A DNA stretch of 64,000 nucleotides from Sulfurovum sp. (GCA_030949725.1 JAUZSE010000006.1:124001-188000); one strand, 5' to 3'. Positions 1-10,615 are shown, counted from the stretch's first letter. A program made the numbers and translations. The notes: generated by a model from the sequence alone, not told the origin.

Positions 1-28
1 TGACAGAAAGAATTAGGATAGGAGTATA

Positions 29-925
29 GTGTTAAGTACAGTAGAAAGAAAGATAGAACAATTTATCGTTGAGTTAGATGACAAAGAAGTGAGTACACTT
101 TATAGTAAACTTCCTCACGGAAAAAGACTTCGTGCAAAACTCATTTTAAAAATCGCAGGGTCTGGTTTGGCAGTGGTCAAAACAGCGGCCATTGTAGAGA
201 TGATACATGCAGCGAGTCTTTTGCACGATGATGTGATAGATGATGCGTATACCCGTCGTGCAAAACCCTCTCTTAATGCCCTCTATGGCAATAAAACTGC
301 CATTATGTTAGGAGATATCCTCTACTCAAAAGGCTTTTTGGAACTCAATAATATATCTGCTGAGGTGGCTAAGATCATTTCAAATGCTGTGGTTCAACTG
401 AGTCTGGGAGAGCTTAAAGACGTTTCACTTTCAAAAACATTTAATTTAGATAAAGACATTTATCTTGAAATGATTTATCAAAAAACAGCCTCACTTATGG
501 AAGCGAGTGCTGGAGCTGCGGCAGTGTTGGCAGGGAAAGATAAAACAGCCTATATGACATATGGAAGAAACCTTGGTATCGCTTTTCAAATGATAGATGA
601 TCTTTTGGATATTACCACGGATGCTTCGACACTTGGGAAACCTGCCTTACATGACTTTGTAGAAGGAAAAACAACACTTCCTTATATTTATCTTTATGAA
701 GTATTGGACGCACAAGGACAAAACAGATTAAAATCACTGCATGCAAAAGTACTTAATACAGAAGAACAAGCTTGGATAGTGCAGCAGATGCAAGCCCATA
801 AGATCATAGAAAAATCATTTTTTGAAGCCAAAGTACTGGTGCAAGAAGCCATTGAATTGATGCGTAACAATGGAGAAGAAGCACTTACGACCATTGCTAT
901 GCAAATGATAGACAGGAAATTTTAA
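29..925 (+). CDS. Polyprenyl synthetase (trans-isoprenyl diphosphate synthase)
   Basis: Condenses isopentenyl diphosphate units onto an allylic primer to build the long polyprenyl chain of quinones. The two Asp-rich metal-binding motifs are visible: HDDVIDD followed by TRR near residues 66-76, and MIDDLLDIT near 187-195. The 298-residue length fits the family. The start is GTG, preceded by AGGATAGGAG. The stop overlaps the hemA ATG by one base, so the two are probably co-transcribed. In C. jejuni a polyprenyl synthetase also precedes hemA and proS. Chain length (octaprenyl or other) cannot be read from the sequence. Confidence 0.93.
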   Translation: MLSTVERKIEQFIVELDDKEVSTLYSKLPHGKRLRAKLILKIAGSGLAVVKTAAIVEMIHAASLLHDDVIDDAYTRRAKPSLNALYGNKTAIMLGDILYSKGFLELNNISAEVAKIISNAVVQLSLGELKDVSLSKTFNLDKDIYLEMIYQKTASLMEASAGAAAVLAGKDKTAYMTYGRNLGIAFQMIDDLLDITTDASTLGKPALHDFVEGKTTLPYIYLYEVLDAQGQNRLKSLHAKVLNTEEQAWIVQQMQAHKIIEKSFFEAKVLVQEAIELMRNNGEEALTTIAMQMIDRKF

Positions 926-2232
926 TGTATTATCAGGTGGTGAGCTTTACACATAAAAACTGTGATCAGGGTATGCGAGAAAAGTTGGCTTTTGCTAATA
1001 ATGAAGAAAAAAAAGAAATGCTTAATCTTCTTGTAGCCTTTGAGTTTGTACATGAAGTTTTTATTATCTCAACATGTAACCGTGTAGAGATTGTACTTGC
1101 CACAAGAGATAATTTTTCAAGTTTTCATGCAATTTTGGGCTTGATGGCACAAAAAAGTAATTTGGATTTTTATGAACTAAAAACAACGGCCCAACGTTAT
1201 GACGATGAAGAAGCCGTACAGCATATGTTTTCTGTGGTATCTTCTTTAGATTCATTGGTGGTGGGTGAATCGCAAATCACAGGACAAGTGAAAGAAGCAT
1301 TTATGCTCTCACACCACAATAAAACAGCGGGACGTAAACTAAACCGTATGGTATCGTACGCGATTAAATGTGCAGCAGAAGTACGTAATGTCACGAATAT
1401 TTCTAAAAATCCTATCTCCATAGCCTCTGTTGCAGTGGCTCAAGCACATACCCTTCTAGGCGACAATATATCGGGTATGACAGCATTGGTGATAGGTGCA
1501 GGAGAAATGGGTGTATTGGCTGCAAAACATTTACTTAGAGCAGGATGTGATATCATTATACTAGGAAGAGATCAAGAAAAAGTGGAACGTGCCGCACATT
1601 CTTTAGGTGAAAATGTAAAAGCAGGCACCTTAGATAAACTGCCCATGTATCTCAATCGTTATCGTTTGCTTTTTTCTGCCACTTCTGCCAAAGAAGCCAT
1701 TATTACAAAAGATATGATAGAAAATAAAAACCTATCAAGACTTTGGTTTGATATGGCAATTCCTAGAGATATAGAAGATATGGAGTTGGAGAAACTGGCA
1801 CTTTTTCGCATTGATGATTTGCATTCTATTTCTCAAACAAATCATGCCTTACGTGAAGAACAAGCAGTAAAAGCTGGGGAAATAGTTGAGAGGTATAGAG
1901 AAGAATTTTATACTTGGCTTAGGACTCTTTCCATAGAACCTGTGATTAAACAAATGAGAGAAAATGTTTCTGAGGCTATAGATTTAGAAATGAAAAGAGC
2001 CTTAAAAAAAGGTTTTGTACCTGCTGAAGCTGAAGACAATATGCGTAAAATGGCAGAACAAATGTTTAAACGTTTTTTGCATGACCCCACACAAAACCTA
2101 AGACACTCTTCGACACAGAAGAAAAATGCAGATTGTATAGAAGCTGTGAAAAAGATGTTTAACATAGACACCGAAAATATAGATTTAAAACAATACAAAA
2201 ATGACCATCATATAAAAGGATACAAGGCGTGA
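925..2232 (+). CDS. hemA: Glutamyl-tRNA reductase
   Basis: Reduces glutamyl-tRNA to glutamate-1-semialdehyde, the first step of the C5 route to tetrapyrroles, in the cytoplasm. The catalytic Cys lies in STCNRVEI (Cys about residue 51). A Rossmann NADPH-binding stretch, IGAGEMG, sits near residue 190, and the C-terminal dimerisation region is helical. The 435-residue length is normal. It overlaps the upstream polyprenyl synthetase by one base and proS by four (GTGA, where proS uses the GTG). hemC, another enzyme of the same pathway, lies 2.7 kb downstream. Confidence 0.97.
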   Translation: MYYQVVSFTHKNCDQGMREKLAFANNEEKKEMLNLLVAFEFVHEVFIISTCNRVEIVLATRDNFSSFHAILGLMAQKSNLDFYELKTTAQRYDDEEAVQHMFSVVSSLDSLVVGESQITGQVKEAFMLSHHNKTAGRKLNRMVSYAIKCAAEVRNVTNISKNPISIASVAVAQAHTLLGDNISGMTALVIGAGEMGVLAAKHLLRAGCDIIILGRDQEKVERAAHSLGENVKAGTLDKLPMYLNRYRLLFSATSAKEAIITKDMIENKNLSRLWFDMAIPRDIEDMELEKLALFRIDDLHSISQTNHALREEQAVKAGEIVERYREEFYTWLRTLSIEPVIKQMRENVSEAIDLEMKRALKKGFVPAEAEDNMRKMAEQMFKRFLHDPTQNLRHSSTQKKNADCIEAVKKMFNIDTENIDLKQYKNDHHIKGYKA

Positions 2233-3759
2233 GATTTTCAAAATTATTAATCCCTACAACCAAAGAGACACCCAACGATGCAACACTAGCAAGCCATATT
2301 TTCCTAATCAGAGCTGGATTTATACAATCTGTGGGAGGTTCTGGACTCTATAATTTTTTGCCTTTAGGGAAAAAAGTACTGGATAAAGTACGTGCAGTAG
2401 TCAAAGAAGAGTTAGACAAGGCAGACTGTCAAGAAGTGAGTCTTTCTTTTGTCACACCGGCAGCCTTATGGCAAGAGAGTGGTCGTTTAGAAAAATATGG
2501 TAAGGAATTGTTACGTTTCAAAGACCGTAAGAACAATGACTTTATTTTAGGACCAACGCATGAAGAGATGATGGTAAACCTAGTACGCCAGAGTGTTAAA
2601 AGCTATAAACAACTGCCTTTAAATGTCTATCAGATAAATCTTAAGTTCAGAGATGAGATACGTCCTAGATTTGGACTGATGAGAGGACGAGAGTTTTTGA
2701 TGAAAGATGGCTATAGTTTCCATGCTTCTACAGAAGATATGCAAAGAGAATTTCTGAAGATGGAAGAGACTTATAAAAAGATCTTTACACGTCTTGGATT
2801 GGATTTTAGAGTTGTAGAAGCAGATTCTGGAGCCATAGGTGGGTCGGGATCTAAAGAGTTTATGGTTATCGCTGATTCTGGTGAAGATACCATAGTAATA
2901 TGTGACAAGCTGTGAGTATGGTGCAAATATAGAAGCAGCCATAGCAGAACCCAAAGTCTATACTACCGCTACAGAAGTAAAAACAGTAATTATGAAAGCC
3001 CTTTATGATGAAGGTAAGAGTGCTTATGTAGGGTTTGTAATGCCCGTCGATATTGAATTGCAAGAGGTAAAAGCTTGCAATACTTTGGCAGCCAATGAGC
3101 TTGTAGAATGTGAACCTGTTGAAGTACTTGATATTATCGTCATAGAAGAGTCTTTGGGTGCAGTAGTAAATCCAAACAACTATGTGGTAAATGAAATGAC
3201 TTATGCAGATATCTCTTCTGTCTGTGAGGGTGATAAATGTGTAAGTTGTGGCGGAAACCTTCGTTATACCAAAGGGATAGAAGCAGGGCATATTTTCCAG
3301 CTTGGTACCCAATATTCTGTACCTTTGGCAGCAAACTTTTTAGATGAAAATGGAAAAGCACAACCTATGGTGATGGGAACCTATGGTATAGGAGTGAGCC
3401 GTTTACTCGCAGCCATCATAGAACAAAATCATGATGACAAAGGATGTATCTGGACGAAAGAGTCTGCGCCGTTTGATTTGCAAATCATCATCTCAAACAT
3501 CAAAGATGAAGCACAGGTAGCACTGGGGGAAAAACTGTATGCATCTATGTTGGCACAAGGTGTGGATGTACTGCTTGATGAAAGAAAAGACAGATTTGGT
3601 GCGAAGATGAAAGACTATGAACTCATCGGTGTACCTCATGCCGTAGTTATAGGCAAAAAATTGGCTGAGGGGATCGTTGAATTTGTGCGTAGAGATGGTA
3701 TGCTAAAAGAAGAAGTATCTGCTGAAGAGATAGGTACTTTATTGGCGGAAAGATTTTAA
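2229..3759 (+). CDS. proS: Prolyl-tRNA synthetase, frameshifted
   Basis: Charges tRNA-Pro. Class II motif 2 ([16 protein letters not shown], about residues 138-153) and motif 3 ([19 protein letters not shown]) are present, as is the GTP-H-EE segment. A single extra base near 2907 (GAC A AGC TGT) stops the first frame at 2915; removing it joins CD to SCEYGAN and gives about 509 residues. The gene is essential, so a sequencing error is likely. The region between motifs 2 and 3, where the bacterial editing domain (INS) sits, looks about 60 residues shorter than in typical bacterial enzymes of about 570 residues. The start is GTG and overlaps hemA by 4 bases. Confidence 0.9.
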
Positions 3760-3760
3760 T

Positions 3761-4183
3761 ATGATATTTGTACTTATACCTTTTTTCCTCATAGAACTTT
3801 ATCTTTCGTTGAAGACTGGAGAAGAGATCGGTTTCTTGTGGTCAGTGATATGGATTATGTCTTCTTTTATGCTTGGGATGATGCTTTTTCAAAAGTCTTC
3901 ACAAACTATGATGGGAAATATGCAATCCCTAAAACAGGGTAAACTAGATATGAAAAGATTTCAAAATGTCAGTATGGCGTACTTTATAGGTGCAATATTA
4001 TTGATGATTCCTGGGGTATTTTCAGATTTATTGGGTCTTTTTGCACTTATGTATACAGTCTATTTACAATTTATCGTTAAAATAACACCAGAACAAACAA
4101 TACACTTTAAAAAACAAGGAGAAGAACATGTCATTGATGTCGAAATTATTGATGAGCACAGTCGCAGCGACCGTCGCTCTTAG
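3761..4183 (+). CDS. FxsA family membrane protein
   Basis: Small inner-membrane protein. Hydrophobic segments lie near residues 1-15, 25-42 and 73-105, followed by a polar tail. The pattern MIPGVFSDLLG is typical of FxsA (known in E. coli as a suppressor of F exclusion of phage T7; cellular role unclear). It starts 1 base after proS ends. The 3' end overlaps the next gene by 56 bases, although the downstream ATG has its own AAGGAG. In C. jejuni a membrane protein occupies the same position between proS and hemC. Confidence 0.8.
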   Translation: MIFVLIPFFLIELYLSLKTGEEIGFLWSVIWIMSSFMLGMMLFQKSSQTMMGNMQSLKQGKLDMKRFQNVSMAYFIGAILLMIPGVFSDLLGLFALMYTVYLQFIVKITPEQTIHFKKQGEEHVIDVEIIDEHSRSDRRS

Positions 4184-4961
4184 TGCAAATGCACAACCAA
4201 ATACGAAAGAGTTACTACAGTATATAAAAAAATCACTGGTGAAAAATCCACAGGTTAAAGTCAAAGGTGTAACCATCATCGAATCTAAAACGCATGAAAA
4301 GTTACCTGGATGGACTATTTTGTTAACGAATATGGATCTTGAATATCAGAAAAAAGAAATCCATGCACCAGAAACAATGTTTATCAAAGATGGTCTGGTG
4401 ACAGGAAACCTTGTAGATTTAAAAACAGGTATCAATTATCGTGACACTATCAAACCATCTGTTCCTAACTCGTATTATGATGATGCACACTTGCTTTTTG
4501 GTAACAAAAATGCAGCACATAAAGTATTGATTTTTTCTGATCCTCAGTGTCCATTTTGTCAAGAAGTAGTACCTGCCATCTTTACTGCAGCCAAAGAAAA
4601 CCCTACAAAAATAGCGGTTTATTATTATCACTTACCACTTTTACGTATACACCCTGTTTCTGATGTCTTGACACGTGTGATGCATGTGGCACAACATGAA
4701 GGTAAGATGGACGTGGTTGAAAAACTCTATTCACTTAAAATTGATGCCAAAGAAAAAGATATAAAAAAGATACTGGCAGCAGTGAAAAAACATTCTGGCT
4801 ATAGCGTGACAGAAGCACAGGTCAATGAAAAATCAGTCAAAGATGCATTAAAAGCAGATGCAGATGCAGCAGGAAAGATGATGGTTTCAGGAACACCTAC
4901 GATCTATATAGATGGTAAGTGGGATAAAGCACGTGACGGATATAAAAAGCTTATCAAATAA
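4128..4961 (+). CDS. Periplasmic thiol:disulfide interchange protein, DsbC/DsbG-like
   Basis: Thioredoxin-fold oxidoreductase, probably a periplasmic disulfide isomerase or oxidase. An N-terminal signal peptide ends near ALSANA. An N-terminal domain of about 100 residues precedes the thioredoxin domain, which carries the active site SDPQCPFCQE near residue 140 and the cis-Pro loop GTPTIYIDG near residue 260. AAGGAG 7 bases before the ATG supports this start despite the 56-base overlap with fxsA; a second ATG three codons on is possible. It lies between fxsA and hemC, where C. jejuni has no such gene. Confidence 0.87.
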   Translation: MSLMSKLLMSTVAATVALSANAQPNTKELLQYIKKSLVKNPQVKVKGVTIIESKTHEKLPGWTILLTNMDLEYQKKEIHAPETMFIKDGLVTGNLVDLKTGINYRDTIKPSVPNSYYDDAHLLFGNKNAAHKVLIFSDPQCPFCQEVVPAIFTAAKENPTKIAVYYYHLPLLRIHPVSDVLTRVMHVAQHEGKMDVVEKLYSLKIDAKEKDIKKILAAVKKHSGYSVTEAQVNEKSVKDALKADADAAGKMMVSGTPTIYIDGKWDKARDGYKKLIK

Positions 4962-4974
4962 AGGTTTTAAATTA

Positions 4975-5930
4975 GTGGAAAAATTAATTATCGCAACGAG
5001 GGCAAGTAATCTTGCTCTTTGGCAGGCTTATCACATCAAAGAACGTATAGAAGCATCCTTTCCTGAAATACAAGTTGAACTCAACGAGATTGTTTCCAAA
5101 GGTGACAAGATACTAGATAAGCCATTGGCACTCATCGGGGGCAAAGGACACTTTACCAAAGAACTTGAAGATGAAATACTTGAGGGGAATGCACATATAG
5201 CTGTACATTCTTTAAAAGATGTACCTACATATATCCCTGAAGGCTTGGAACTTTGTGCCATTACTGCCCGTCAAGACCAGAATGATGTATTACTTTCTCA
5301 TACCTATAAAAGCCTTGATGATCTTCCTAAAGGTGCAACGGTAGGTACAACAAGCTTACGCAGACGTATGCAACTCTTAGAACGCCGTCCAGACCTTAAA
5401 GTAAAAGAACTTAGAGGCAATGTAAATACCAGACTTAGAAAGCTTAAAGAAGGGCAGTACGATGCGATTATCCTTGCGTATATCGGGCTTTATAGGCTTG
5501 ATCTACTGAAAGATATTCCCTTTGTTGAAAAGCTAGACTTTTTTATACCTCCTATGGGTCAAGCAGCTCTAGGCATAGAGATAGTAAGTTCCAATGACAA
5601 AATACGTGAAATAGCGATGACACTCAACGATAAAAACTCTTTTATCTGTACCAAACTAGAACGTGATTTTGTCTCTAGCATAGGTGCAGGATGTTCAGCA
5701 CCTGTAGCCGTAAATGCCATTATAGAGGGTACAAATATTACTATAAAAGCAATGCTTGGTTATCCAGATGGTACACATATCATGCATCAATCATTCACTG
5801 CATCACTAGATGACTTGTGATGACATTGGGAGAGAAATTAGCCCAAGCTATGATTAGCGAAGGTGCATTAGAAATACTCGAAAAAGCAGAAGAAATCGCA
5901 TTTAAAGATGAAATGCCAGAGAGGTTATAG
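4975..5930 (+). CDS. hemC: Porphobilinogen deaminase (hydroxymethylbilane synthase), frameshifted near 3' end
   Basis: Polymerises four porphobilinogen molecules into hydroxymethylbilane. The N-terminus VEKLIIATRASNLALWQA, the SLKDVP motif, the GTTSLRRR segment and the cofactor-Cys region GAGCSAPVA are all present. The proper start is GTG 4975, just after the upstream stop; an in-frame ATG 21 codons earlier lies inside the DsbC-like gene and has no family support. The frame closes at 5820, about 30 residues early. A shift near 5818 opens 36 more codons (MTLGEKLAQAM onward) to 5930, giving the usual length of about 317. A one-base loss by sequencing error is likely. Confidence 0.92.
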
Positions 5931-5970
5931 TTTTAAGGGCTATTTATTATGTATAGGTTTATTAAGTGTA

Positions 5971-8646
5971 CTAAAAGAATATCCCCATAAAAGATCCTGC
6001 TGTCCCGGTTATCATATCTTTAGCAACACCTCCCATAGGTAACCCTTCCATGAGTTCTCTTGGTGCTTGACCTCCCATGGAGTCTATCTGTCTATCCATT
6101 TCATGTTGGATGAGCTTTTGCATATCGAGATTCACTTTTGGTTTATCAAGCGAACCATATACCTTTCCTGTAAATTCTCTATTTTGAATGTTTACATCAA
6201 AGTAGGCATTTACACTCTTTTGTTTTGTATTTATTTTTGCATTCGTCAAATAAATGTGATTTTTTAAATTACTAAGTTTGACACTTCCTGTGATAATGTC
6301 ATTTTGGTATTTTACATCTAATTCACCTGCATCAAAAGTTTCATAGAGAAGATTTATGCCTGCTTTTTTATAGGCTTTTTCAACAAAATCTGATTTTAAA
6401 AATTTTGCATTATCTAGTTTAGTATTGACTAGGAGAAGTTCTTTTTTAAAGTCATAATTGATACTACCGTTTGTATTGGCTTCTATATAAGTCGGATAAT
6501 CTAACAATGTTGTGATAGCTTTAAATGATACATTCTCAAAGTCTACATAGAGTATCTCACCCTTGTAGAGATAGTCAGTGAGTCCACCGAAGCTTTCAGA
6601 GAGACCTCTTATATATAAGGAATCTTTATAATCTATCGTACCTTTAGTATAAAATGATCCACTATATTTATGACCTAAAAGTGCCTCAATTTGAGCTAAC
6701 TTTTCTATATCAAGGGCATAAGAAGCATGTGTGACTTTTTTCTTTTCGTCATAGGTTCCTTGGGTAATTTTTGTTTTTGTACCATTTAAATTTATATCTG
6801 CACTAAAGGTATAAAGCTCATGGTCTATGTTGATATTTGTAGAGAACTCTAGGGGGAGCGTTTCGTAGTGGGCATCTCTAAGTGAATAGTTGAGGGTACC
6901 TTTTTTATTTTCTTTGTTTAGGTATTTGAAATGTGCCTCGATGCTTGCTTTTCCATGAGGTAAATCAGTTATTCCTGTAAGTACATAGAGTTTGTTTGCA
7001 TGAATGTCACTTAGTTTTATACTAAAGTCTTTGAGTTCATTATAGACTTTGAGACCATCAAAATTGACTTTCCCATTGAGTGCGGTACCTTCGCCCCTTA
7101 TGTATAAACGGGTGTAGGGACCATAGAGATGTCCTGTGATATTTATATCGTCTTCTATGGTAACGAGATGGCTTGGAAGTCGTGCAGCACTTAACTCATA
7201 GTCCATGTTGATCCATCTTTTGCTTAGGGGGCCGTTGAGTTTGAGCCTATAATGCTTTTCAACCAAACCGTCAAAAGTCAGATAGGTATCTAAGGTATGA
7301 CGGGTATGACCATCATTTCTTGCATAAAGTTTCCCCTCTATATTGTGTCCTTGTATTTGAAAATCTATGTGTGTAGATATGGAGCGTTCTATAGCATTAA
7401 GTTCTGTATTTTTAAAGATCAAATAATTAGTGTCATTTGCTATTTTGAGTTTGGAAGATAAGATGTCATCTTTTAAGCTTGCTTCAAAACTACTATTTGG
7501 AAATATCTCTTGGCGTAAATTATGAGCAAATTTTTCTTGAACAAGTTCGTTTAATTCTTTTTGTAAAAATTTCACTTCCTTGAGTTTTATCTTAGTATGC
7601 ATCTCTCTTTCTTTTGTGTCATAATCTATAGTACCGATCATCTTAGCATCAAAAAGAGGGTTTTGTTTGAGTCTTTGCATAATAGTACTAAAAGGGACAT
7701 CTTCTAAATCAAATCGAAATTTCTTTTGTTGATATGCTATATTTAGTAGACCACCAAAACTTTTAGAAACACCCTTCATTTTAATTTTTTTGTCCAATAT
7801 CAGATCACCACTGGCATAAAATGGACCGATAAGATCAACCTTTGTGATTTCTTTTATATTGGCTAATTCTGTCACATCTAATGTATATTTTGCTGTGGCA
7901 TATTTGGATACTTGATCGTAGCGTCCTTCTTTTACCTGTATGCTTACCGAAGGCATAGACATATTCATAGTAAAGGTATACTTTTTGTTGTCAATATTGA
8001 TTTTTGTGTCTAGGGTTACTTTTGTGTTTATATCTGTGAAATTATTGTCTTTTGCCTGGTAATTTAGCTGACCTTTGATATCTTCTTTACTCAGTGTATC
8101 AAAATGTAAATCTATGTTTGACTTCCCCGTAAATAAAGGTTTTTGATCTAAAGCTGTAAAAAACTTACTAGAGTTAACATCAGATAAAACCAAATTGATA
8201 TTTTGAAAATGTTTGCGTTTTTTTACCCCATCTAAACTAAAGGTTCCATCAAGTATTTTTCCCTCACCTTGTATGATGAAGTCTTTAAAGTTACCATAAA
8301 GCTTTCCTTTAATATCTACATCATCTTCAATAACGCAAATATTACTTGATATACAGTTACTTGTGACTGTAAAGGCTAAATCAAGTGTAGAGAAACTCAA
8401 AACTCCATGAATATTGAGTTTATATGCACTATCAAGTAATATTTCAGCAGTAAAATCTGGATATTGATAAAAATTCAGTGAAATTACTTCCACATCAAAA
8501 CGCGCTTTTTTACTGATCTTTTCACTCATTAGAAAATAAGAAACTTTATTTCCCGTTGGGGTACGAATTAGGAGATAAGCAATTAGAAAAAGAAAAAGAA
8601 AAAGAAAAAGAATACTTTTTAATAAAACTTTTATTGTTGATTTCAT
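5971..8646 (-). CDS. Large AsmA/TamB-like envelope protein with internal duplication
   Basis: An 891-residue protein with one N-terminal membrane anchor (about residues 8-28, ILFLFLFLFLIAYLLI) followed by repetitive beta-rich sequence. Two halves align with each other: a block beginning DIKGKLYG near residue 110 recurs as NITGHLYG near residue 500, and KSFGGL near residue 285 recurs as ESFGGL near residue 680. Such architecture suits AsmA-like/TamB-like envelope proteins linked to lipid or outer-membrane biogenesis; the exact family is inferred. The anchor is encoded by a 6-bp tandem repeat. The gene is convergent with hemC and divergent from the decarboxylase gene. Confidence 0.65.
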   Translation of the reverse strand: MKSTIKVLLKSILFLFLFLFLIAYLLIRTPTGNKVSYFLMSEKISKKARFDVEVISLNFYQYPDFTAEILLDSAYKLNIHGVLSFSTLDLAFTVTSNCISSNICVIEDDVDIKGKLYGNFKDFIIQGEGKILDGTFSLDGVKKRKHFQNINLVLSDVNSSKFFTALDQKPLFTGKSNIDLHFDTLSKEDIKGQLNYQAKDNNFTDINTKVTLDTKINIDNKKYTFTMNMSMPSVSIQVKEGRYDQVSKYATAKYTLDVTELANIKEITKVDLIGPFYASGDLILDKKIKMKGVSKSFGGLLNIAYQQKKFRFDLEDVPFSTIMQRLKQNPLFDAKMIGTIDYDTKEREMHTKIKLKEVKFLQKELNELVQEKFAHNLRQEIFPNSSFEASLKDDILSSKLKIANDTNYLIFKNTELNAIERSISTHIDFQIQGHNIEGKLYARNDGHTRHTLDTYLTFDGLVEKHYRLKLNGPLSKRWINMDYELSAARLPSHLVTIEDDINITGHLYGPYTRLYIRGEGTALNGKVNFDGLKVYNELKDFSIKLSDIHANKLYVLTGITDLPHGKASIEAHFKYLNKENKKGTLNYSLRDAHYETLPLEFSTNINIDHELYTFSADINLNGTKTKITQGTYDEKKKVTHASYALDIEKLAQIEALLGHKYSGSFYTKGTIDYKDSLYIRGLSESFGGLTDYLYKGEILYVDFENVSFKAITTLLDYPTYIEANTNGSINYDFKKELLLVNTKLDNAKFLKSDFVEKAYKKAGINLLYETFDAGELDVKYQNDIITGSVKLSNLKNHIYLTNAKINTKQKSVNAYFDVNIQNREFTGKVYGSLDKPKVNLDMQKLIQHEMDRQIDSMGGQAPRELMEGLPMGGVAKDMITGTAGSFMGIFF
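8585..8608. repeat. Hexanucleotide repeat (AGAAAA)4
   Basis: Four perfect copies of AGAAAA plus a degenerate fifth. Read on the minus strand they encode the alternating Leu-Phe stretch of the AsmA-like protein's membrane anchor. Because the unit is 6 bp, slippage changes anchor length by two residues without shifting frame. Confidence 0.85.
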
Positions 8647-8772
8647 AGGTGAATTTTACCTTATATATTTTTATATTATATGATAACATAATCAACTAAA
8701 ATCTTTTTATAGTATCTTGAAATAATTGACTTTAGGATATAATTATTTCAATTAAAGTGCAAAAGGTTTAAC

Positions 8773-10593
8773 ATGCAAGACGTAGTACAATGGCTCAAAG
8801 ACAATGGAAATTTAAAGATCATAGATGAACCCCTTGATGTGGAACTTGAGATCCCTCATGTGGCATACGTAGAAGTAAAAACAGATGATTCTCGCCCCAT
8901 TCTTTTTACCAAACCCATCAATAAAGCCAAAGGCATCGAGTATGATATGCCTGTACTTATGAATATCTTTGCAAACAAAGCCCTCACAGAAAAAATTTTT
9001 GGTAAACATCCTGATGATGTAGCCCAGGGGATAGAGGATCTTCTAAAACTCAAACCACCCAAAGGTTTCAAAGCAAAATTGGCTATGCTCCCAAAACTTT
9101 TTTCACTTAAAAATGTTTTTCCTAAACGTTTGAATTTTAGAGGAGAGTGTCAAGAGGTTATCATACCTAAAGAAGAGGTAGATCTTGATAGCTTACCTAT
9201 ACTCAAAACATGGGAAGAAGATGGTGGTGCTTTTATTACTATGGGGCAGGTCTATACCCAAAGTCTTGATGGAGAGATGCAAAATCTTGGTATGTATAGA
9301 CTTCAGCAGTACGATAAAAATAGACTAGGCATGCACTGGCAGATACATAAAGATGCTTCCCATTTCTTTGATCAGTATCAGCGTGCAGGTAAAAAAATGC
9401 CAGTGACCGTGGCTATAGGTGGAGATCCTCTTTATATCTGGTGTGGACAAGCACCTATGCCTTATGGTATGTTTGAAATGTTGCTCTATGGTTTTGTACG
9501 CAACAAAAATGCCCAACTTGTGAAGTCTATCAGCAATGATATTTATATCCCCCGTGATGTAGACATAGTCATAGAAGGTTTTGTAGACCCCGAACTTACA
9601 GAGATCGAAGGACCTTTTGGTGATCATACGGGTTACTATACACTCAAAGAGCCTTTTCCTGTGATGGATGTAGAAACCATTACTATGAAAAAGCACCCTG
9701 TATTTCAAGCAACGGTAGTAGGAAAACCACCCCTAGAAGACAAATATATGGGTTGGGCTACTGAGCGTATTTTCTTACCGATGCTCAAACCTATGGCACC
9801 AGATCTTATAGATTATAATATGCCAGAAAACGGCGTGTTTCATAACCTAATCATGGCAAAGATGAAAACACTCTATAAAGGGCATGCCATGCAATTTATG
9901 CATGCATTTTGGGGTGTGGGTCAGATGTCTTTTGTAAAACATGCACTCTTTGTGGGTGAAGATGCCCCAGACCTTGAAGAGAGTGAAGCCTTAGCCGCAC
10001 ATATACTCAACCGTTTGTCTGAGGACAGAGTCTTCATCACTAAAGGCATAGTAGACCACTTAGACCACTCATCTTCAGAGCAGTTTGTGGGTGGTAAATT
10101 AGGTTTAGATGCTACAGGTGATGAAGTGGAAGAGGGGCTTAGTGACGCGTTATCAGATGAGGTACTTTTGGCTAAGATACAAGAGATACAACCAAGCGTG
10201 AAAGCACTCAAACAATATATGACTCAGACCAAAAATCCAGTCTGTGTCATCATGGTAGAAAAAACTAAGTCACAACAAACGCTCATCAAAAAACTAGAAG
10301 TGTTAAAGACGCACATAAAAGTACTCATCATAGTAGATGTCATAAACAACGACATCAATAACACCTATATGCTCATCTGGCGTGTGGTCAATAACATTGA
10401 TGCGAGTAGAGATGTGGTACTCACTCCAATTATAGCGATTGATGCTACGAACAAGAGTGCAGTAGACGGCTTCACAAGAGAATGGCCTGGAGATACTTTC
10501 TGTACGAAAGAAGTACTAGATATGTTACAAGAAAAAGGACTTATAGATATAGATGAGGCATTTATTCGGAAGTTTGGGTTGTTGCCGTTTTAG
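8773..10593 (+). CDS. UbiD family decarboxylase, menaquinone biosynthesis type
   Basis: Prenylated-FMN-dependent non-oxidative decarboxylase. The 606-residue length and the conserved block EIEGPFGDHTGYY (about residues 276-288) match the UbiD family, and the length fits the menaquinone branch used with the futalosine pathway in Campylobacterota rather than E. coli UbiD (497). HWQIHKD and a downstream region rich in DH/SS residues also fit. C. jejuni has ubiD directly after hemC, the same neighbourhood. A UbiX-type flavin prenyltransferase would be needed; none is seen here. Confidence 0.9.
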   Translation: MQDVVQWLKDNGNLKIIDEPLDVELEIPHVAYVEVKTDDSRPILFTKPINKAKGIEYDMPVLMNIFANKALTEKIFGKHPDDVAQGIEDLLKLKPPKGFKAKLAMLPKLFSLKNVFPKRLNFRGECQEVIIPKEEVDLDSLPILKTWEEDGGAFITMGQVYTQSLDGEMQNLGMYRLQQYDKNRLGMHWQIHKDASHFFDQYQRAGKKMPVTVAIGGDPLYIWCGQAPMPYGMFEMLLYGFVRNKNAQLVKSISNDIYIPRDVDIVIEGFVDPELTEIEGPFGDHTGYYTLKEPFPVMDVETITMKKHPVFQATVVGKPPLEDKYMGWATERIFLPMLKPMAPDLIDYNMPENGVFHNLIMAKMKTLYKGHAMQFMHAFWGVGQMSFVKHALFVGEDAPDLEESEALAAHILNRLSEDRVFITKGIVDHLDHSSSEQFVGGKLGLDATGDEVEEGLSDALSDEVLLAKIQEIQPSVKALKQYMTQTKNPVCVIMVEKTKSQQTLIKKLEVLKTHIKVLIIVDVINNDINNTYMLIWRVVNNIDASRDVVLTPIIAIDATNKSAVDGFTREWPGDTFCTKEVLDMLQEKGLIDIDEAFIRKFGLLPF

Positions 10594-10615
10594 GGAGGGA
10601 AAATATCCCCATACT

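Noticed and set aside
2902-2915. Programmed +1 frameshifting in proS
   Set aside because: No slippery codon-stop arrangement like prfB, and many unrelated genes in the window have similar indels, so error is simpler.
4912-4974. Upstream ATG as the hemC start
   Set aside because: It would add 21 residues inside the DsbC-like gene with no similarity to the family; GTG 4975 matches the conserved N-terminus.
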